Positions 36,287 through 39,542 of a DNA stretch of 39,542 nt are shown here, one piece after another. Location of the stretch: the NCBI GenBank assembly GCA_003694635.1, contig RFKQ01000046.1, positions 1 through 39,542 of the forward strand, written 5' to 3'. Within the stretch, counting starts at the first letter, position 1. Each line of letters begins with the position of its first letter. The DNA is from Planctomycetota bacterium. Its GTDB lineage: Bacteria; Planctomycetota; J132. Both the position numbers and the translations under genes were made by a program. The notes beneath the pieces are model-generated. The model saw only the letters and a program-made list of their open reading frames with translations, was not told where the DNA came from and searched no databases.

Positions 36287-36877
36287 CTACTGGGCGGTTT
36301 CGCCCTCGTCCTGATCTTGCGCTGCGGTGGTCGTCTCGGCGGCTTCCTCTTCGTCGGAGCTAGAAGAACTCTCGTCTGCATCCTCCTCAGCGGAATGCTC
36401 CTCCTCGTCTAGGGACGACTCCTCGGATGTGCTTGAGGTAGACTTTTCGGGTTCCGCTTCCGAGGAAGCCGAAGAGTCTGAGCCGGAATCGCTCGTTGCC
36501 GTTCCAGAAGTGGTGGACGAAGAAGCCCCAGAGGACGATGTCTCAGACGCAAGATAAGCCAATGTATCGAGGCGAAGGATTTCCTCCTTGGTGCGCTCCT
36601 CGCGAAGGAACATCACCCGCACCACCTTCTCGTAGATGCGAAATTCTCGGCGCACCTCTTCCAGTTTCTGGGGATCGAGACAAAAGTAAAAAAGCAAATA
36701 GGTCCCCCGCTTGATCCCTTTGATTTCATAAGCTAGCTTGCGGTCCGCCCACTTTCCACTGCGGACGATTTCCGCCCCGTACTTTTTTAAGATCTCCTCA
36801 ATATTTTGATAAATGGCGTCTAAATTTCGACTAGCCTCGTTGCTGTCTATTAAGAAGAAACCTTCATATAGCCTCAA
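36287..36877 (-). CDS. rpsF: 30S ribosomal protein S6 (bS6) with long Ser/Asp/Glu-rich C-terminal extension
   Basis: MRLYEGFFLIDSNEASRNLDAIYQNIEEILKKYGAEIVRSGKWADRKLAYEIKGIKRGTYLLFYF..., then an 86-aa low-complexity acidic tail. Confidence 0.95.
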   Translation of the reverse strand: MRLYEGFFLIDSNEASRNLDAIYQNIEEILKKYGAEIVRSGKWADRKLAYEIKGIKRGTYLLFYFCLDPQKLEEVRREFRIYEKVVRVMFLREERTKEEILRLDTLAYLASETSSSGASSSTTSGTATSDSGSDSSASSEAEPEKSTSSTSEESSLDEEEHSAEEDADESSSSSDEEEAAETTTAAQDQDEGETAQ

Positions 36878-36913
36878 ATCTTTTCACTCCTTCTTACGTT
36901 TTGGTTAATCAAA

Positions 36914-36953
36914 AAAAACAACTCTACCACTCTAAAAACAACTCTACCACTCT
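36914..36953. repeat. Perfect 20-bp tandem duplication (aaaaacaactctaccactct x2)
   Basis: Units 36914-36933 and 36934-36953, in the spacer upstream of rpsF. Confidence 0.92.
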
Positions 36954-36965
36954 ACATTTTCCATC

Positions 36966-37538
36966 TCAGGATCGGTTGTGTTGATTCATCGCTGCCACGA
37001 TTCCTTGGAAACACCAAGTCTCCATGGCCTCAACGGCGCGCTGGATGACCTCTTGGACAAGCTCCAGCTCTTCTTCGAGAAAGGGGGCAAGCACGTAAGT
37101 GCTGGTATCCAGATGGGGATTGGCCGGGCGCCCTATCCCTAACCTCAGTCGGCTTAGGGATTGAGTTCTTAAGCTTTGGAGAACGCTTTCTACTCCCTTA
37201 TGGCCTCCGGAGCCACCTTTGGAGCGCAATTTTATCTTGCCCAAAGGTAGGTCAAGATCGTCGTAGATGAGCAGTAGCTCAGACAAAGCCAGCTTATAAT
37301 ACCGACTCACTTCCCCCACAGAATGGCCGCTTAAATTCATGTAGGTCTGAGGTTTGAGCAGAAAAACCCGCACCTCTTTCATATTTTTTACCGACAAGAG
37401 AGAGCGAAACCGGCGCTGAAAAGGGGGGAACTGCCATTTTTCCGCAAACGCATCCACCACCATAAAGCCAAAATTATGGCGGGTTTTGTGATATTGGGCC
37501 CCGGGGTTGCCTAATCCCACGAAGAGTCTGTTTTCCAA
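36966..37538 (-). CDS. pth: Peptidyl-tRNA hydrolase
   Basis: RLFVGLGNPGAQYHKTRHNFGFMVVD, LLKPQTYMNLSG, LIYDDLDLPLGKIKLRSKGGSGGHKG, RLRLGIGRP; TTG start at 37538 after AGGGAG preferred to the 37643 ORF start. Confidence 0.95.
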   Translation of the reverse strand: MENRLFVGLGNPGAQYHKTRHNFGFMVVDAFAEKWQFPPFQRRFRSLLSVKNMKEVRVFLLKPQTYMNLSGHSVGEVSRYYKLALSELLLIYDDLDLPLGKIKLRSKGGSGGHKGVESVLQSLRTQSLSRLRLGIGRPANPHLDTSTYVLAPFLEEELELVQEVIQRAVEAMETWCFQGIVAAMNQHNRS

Positions 37539-37539
37539 C

Positions 37540-37842
37540 CTAATTCTCCCTAGGCTTTCTGAGAAAGTCAAGATGCAAAATTCTCTCCGCAAAAGTGTCC
37601 CATTGCACTTCCTGCACAAGGGCCTCGTGCTTCTTCCCCTCAATCTCTAGCAATAGCTCTTGAGCCTTTTCGGCTAGAATTTTTTTGACTTCTTTTTCCA
37701 AAACACGCAGGTGAAGATTTTCCTCACCGCCCCCATAAAGCACCGCGGGCACCCACCCCTCTTTGCGAAGCTTGTTGCTCGAACGCTTACCCAAACGATC
37801 GCGCAATTGCGCCTGAAGTTTAAAAGTTGCCATAGCAAGCAC
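37540..37842 (-). CDS. rplY: 50S ribosomal protein L25 (bL25), short form
   Basis: ATFKLQAQLRDRLGKRSSNKLRKEGWVPAVLYGG...LVQEVQWDTFAERILHLDF; likely start MATFK at 37833. Confidence 0.93.
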   Translation of the reverse strand: MLAMATFKLQAQLRDRLGKRSSNKLRKEGWVPAVLYGGGEENLHLRVLEKEVKKILAEKAQELLLEIEGKKHEALVQEVQWDTFAERILHLDFLRKPREN

Positions 37843-37877
37843 CCTTAACTGAGTGAAGAAGAATAAACCATTTCCTC

Positions 37878-37909
37878 AAAAAAAAACAAAATGCCACCGG
37901 TCCCCGGCG
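37878..37909 (-). terminator. Intrinsic terminator of prs
   Basis: Minus strand CGCCGG-GGA-CCGGTG stem followed by GCATTTTGTTTTTTTTT, just past the prs stop (37938). Confidence 0.78.
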
Positions 37910-37937
37910 TTTTAAAACAGCTCGCCAACACAGCTTT

Positions 37938-38900
37938 CTACTCTTGCTCCACATCATCGTGGAACAAAGCACTCACAGAACGGTTTTTATGAATGCGAAG
38001 AATGGCATCCGCAAAAAGTGGAGCCACAGAAAGAACCCTAAAGTTGGGGGGATAGCTGTCTCTAGGAGGCACAGAGTTGGTGACCACAACCTCCTCAATA
38101 GGTAAAGCGGAAAGACGCTCGAGGGCATTTCCACAAAAGATCCCATGGGTGGCTCCTAGATAAATCTTTTTGGCTCCTTTCTCCTTCATAAGCTCCACCG
38201 CCGCAGCCACAGAACCACCGGTGGCGATCATATCGTCGATCAGGATAACATTTTTCCCCTCCACATTGCCGATTACATTGAAGGCTTCCACCTTACTCCC
38301 ACCGCTGCGACGCTTATCCACCGTGGCAAACTCCGCCTTCAAACGGCTAGCATACGCTCTGGCCATGCGAATGCCGCCCACATCCGGGCTGACCACCACG
38401 ATGTCCTCTAGCCCAAGAGAGCGGAAGTATTTCACCAAAACCTTGCGCGCATAAAGGTGGTCCACCGGAATATCAAAAAAGCCTTGGATTTGTCCCGCAT
38501 GAAGATCCAAGGTCAAAATGCGATCCACTCCAGCTTTTGTGATGAGATTGGCGATAAGCTTGGCAGAAATAGGTACCCGCCCCTCCGTTTTGCGATCTTG
38601 ACGCGCATAGCCAAAGTAGGGAATCACCGCCGTAATTCTATGGGCAGAGGCGCGGCGCAAACAATCAATTAAAATAAACAACTCCATTAAATGATCATTG
38701 ACCGGCGGGCATGTGGGCTGGACAATAAACACATCGGAGCCGCGTACATCCGTTTGCACTTTGATGCTGATTTCCCCATCTGGAAAACGCATGCAAGTCG
38801 CCTCCCCAAGCACATCCTCTAGAAGAGGGCTTTCAATGCGCCTGGCAATGTTTTCCGCCAAATCCGGATGAGCGCTTCCAGAGAAGATTTTCAACTTCAT
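37938..38900 (-). CDS. prs: Ribose-phosphate pyrophosphokinase
   Basis: MKLKIFSGSAHPDLAENIA, FVVQPTCPPVNDHLMEL-like, RITAVIPYFGYARQDRK, DLHAGQIQGFF, GKNVILIDDMIATGGS; ORF track extends to 38915 (GTG), ATG at 38900 preferred. Confidence 0.97.
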   Translation of the reverse strand: MKLKIFSGSAHPDLAENIARRIESPLLEDVLGEATCMRFPDGEISIKVQTDVRGSDVFIVQPTCPPVNDHLMELFILIDCLRRASAHRITAVIPYFGYARQDRKTEGRVPISAKLIANLITKAGVDRILTLDLHAGQIQGFFDIPVDHLYARKVLVKYFRSLGLEDIVVVSPDVGGIRMARAYASRLKAEFATVDKRRSGGSKVEAFNVIGNVEGKNVILIDDMIATGGSVAAAVELMKEKGAKKIYLGATHGIFCGNALERLSALPIEEVVVTNSVPPRDSYPPNFRVLSVAPLFADAILRIHKNRSVSALFHDDVEQE

Positions 38901-38999
38901 ATTCGGCGAACTCACTCCTTATATAGAACAGAGCACGCAATTTCTCAAATATTAATAAAATATAAGACCACTAATACAATCATCCCCTCCTCAATCCAC

Positions 39000-39146
39000 G
39001 AGTCCTCTCCCTCCTGGACATCTCGTAGAACACAAATGGCCCTCCACTCCAGCCATAGAGCAAGCTCTACCAATTTGAAATCCGGGCCGTTTCCGCCCTC
39101 CCATTTGCTCGGCGTAGCCGCTCTATCTACCACGTATCCTAAACTC
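39000..39146 (-). ncRNA. Candidate structured leader RNA upstream of prs (no family assigned)
   Basis: Nested complementary arms on the minus strand: ggata/tgtcc, gtaga/tctac, caaatgg/ccatttg enclosing hairpins gggc-N7-gccc and tagagc-tt-gctcta, plus cggc-tac-gccg. Confidence 0.45.
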
Positions 39147-39207
39147 TCGGCTCTCCTCACCTTGCTGAGATGAGAGAAGATAAAAAGCTCGCTAAAATGA
39201 GAAAAAA

Positions 39208-39235
39208 ATTCTATCACATTTCTCCCTAAAGTCAA
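39208..39235 (-). promoter_or_regulatory. Sigma70-like promoter for prs leader
   Basis: Minus strand TTGACT-16 bp-TAGAAT. Confidence 0.6.
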
Positions 39236-39348
39236 TAGATAAGTGCAAATGTTTTTTTCAACTCCCCTCTACCTCCAAATCTAATGCAAAAATGGACACA
39301 CAAATAAATCCGTCAAAACCGACAAATTTCTCAACCTTTGGGCTTGTA

Positions 39349-39377
39349 TTCAAAAGGGTTTTGTGATATCATATAAT
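39349..39377 (+). promoter_or_regulatory. Sigma70-like promoter for the right-edge zinc-ribbon ORF
   Basis: TTCAAA-17 bp-TATAAT, 54 bp upstream of ATG 39432. Confidence 0.5.
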
Positions 39378-39431
39378 CTTAATATTTTTTTCAAGAATTT
39401 TGAATTTTTGAAATGTTAGGATAGCCCTGCT

Positions 39432-39542
39432 ATGGGAACGCAGTTCTGTAAACATTGCCAAAAGGAAGTGGAGTTGACAGCGGCCCAACTCTGCCCCCTC
39501 TGCCAACAAAAACTTCCCCCCCCCCCCCCCCCCCCCTCTACC
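39432..39542 (+). CDS. Zinc-ribbon protein N-terminus, truncated at window end in a poly-proline (C21) tract
   Basis: MGTQFCKHCQKEVELTAAQLCPLCQQKLPPPPPPPST; CxxC...CxxC; open to the last base. Confidence 0.6.
   Translation, partial: MGTQFCKHCQKEVELTAAQLCPLCQQKLPPPPPPPST

Noticed and set aside
37540-37643. ORF-track start for pth at 37643
   Set aside because: The extra 35 residues overlap rplY and are not Pth-like; TTG at 37538 with AGGGAG upstream fits better.
39040-39100. tRNA-like segment (TTGGTAGAGCTTGCTCTA on minus strand)
   Set aside because: D-arm-like string only; no T-arm GTTCRANNC or acceptor/CCA arrangement fits, and a different nested fold explains the complementarity.
38945-39235. 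96-aa minus-strand ORF upstream of prs
   Set aside because: TTG start coincides with the -35 box of the best promoter, no recognisable family, and it covers a segment with strong RNA-structure potential.
1-39542. CRISPR array, transposase, integrase, toxin-antitoxin or phage genes
   Set aside because: No regularly spaced repeats and no ORF with corresponding signatures; the observed repeats are two-copy tandem duplications.

Overview
This 39.5 kb bacterial window comes from a Gram-negative genome (LpxC-FabZ, BamA, Skp and TolC present). Domain content (three Hanks kinases, DUF1800, tandem SPFH proteins) suggests a PVC/Planctomycetota-like lineage, but I cannot prove the taxonomy. Almost everything between 1.4 and 38.9 kb is on the minus strand. 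In minus-strand order: prs; rplY-pth-rpsF-ssb-rpsR-rplI-dnaB; bamA-skp-lpxC/fabZ; a repeat-domain Ser/Thr kinase; an esterase; a NatAB-like ABC exporter; a ClC channel; TolC; a PknK-like kinase/ATPase/TPR protein; a second ABC-2 transporter; two giant SPFH proteins; DUF1800; a stand-alone E2-type acyltransferase; a kinase-TPR protein; and CstA. On the plus strand are the mtnA 3' end, a small zinc ribbon and suhB on the left, and a truncated zinc-ribbon ORF running into a C21 homopolymer on the right. I saw no CRISPR, rRNA, convincing tRNA or mobile element. Main leads: (1) an apparent frameshift in a T10 tract that separates a good ATG plus signal peptide from the rest of BamA; (2) a nested, multi-stem candidate structured leader RNA between a sigma70-like promoter and prs; (3) a pair of membrane-anchored SPFH proteins with repeated 'PPG...NPY' modules and a 255-aa helical insertion, a vault-like layout; (4) MshEN-like repeats shared by two kinases; (5) a genetically encoded Ser/Asp/Glu tail on ribosomal protein S6; (6) an SSB with no acidic tail; (7) a soluble insertion in CstA; (8) strong strand-wise C>G skew that some genes and the r-protein cluster do not follow.
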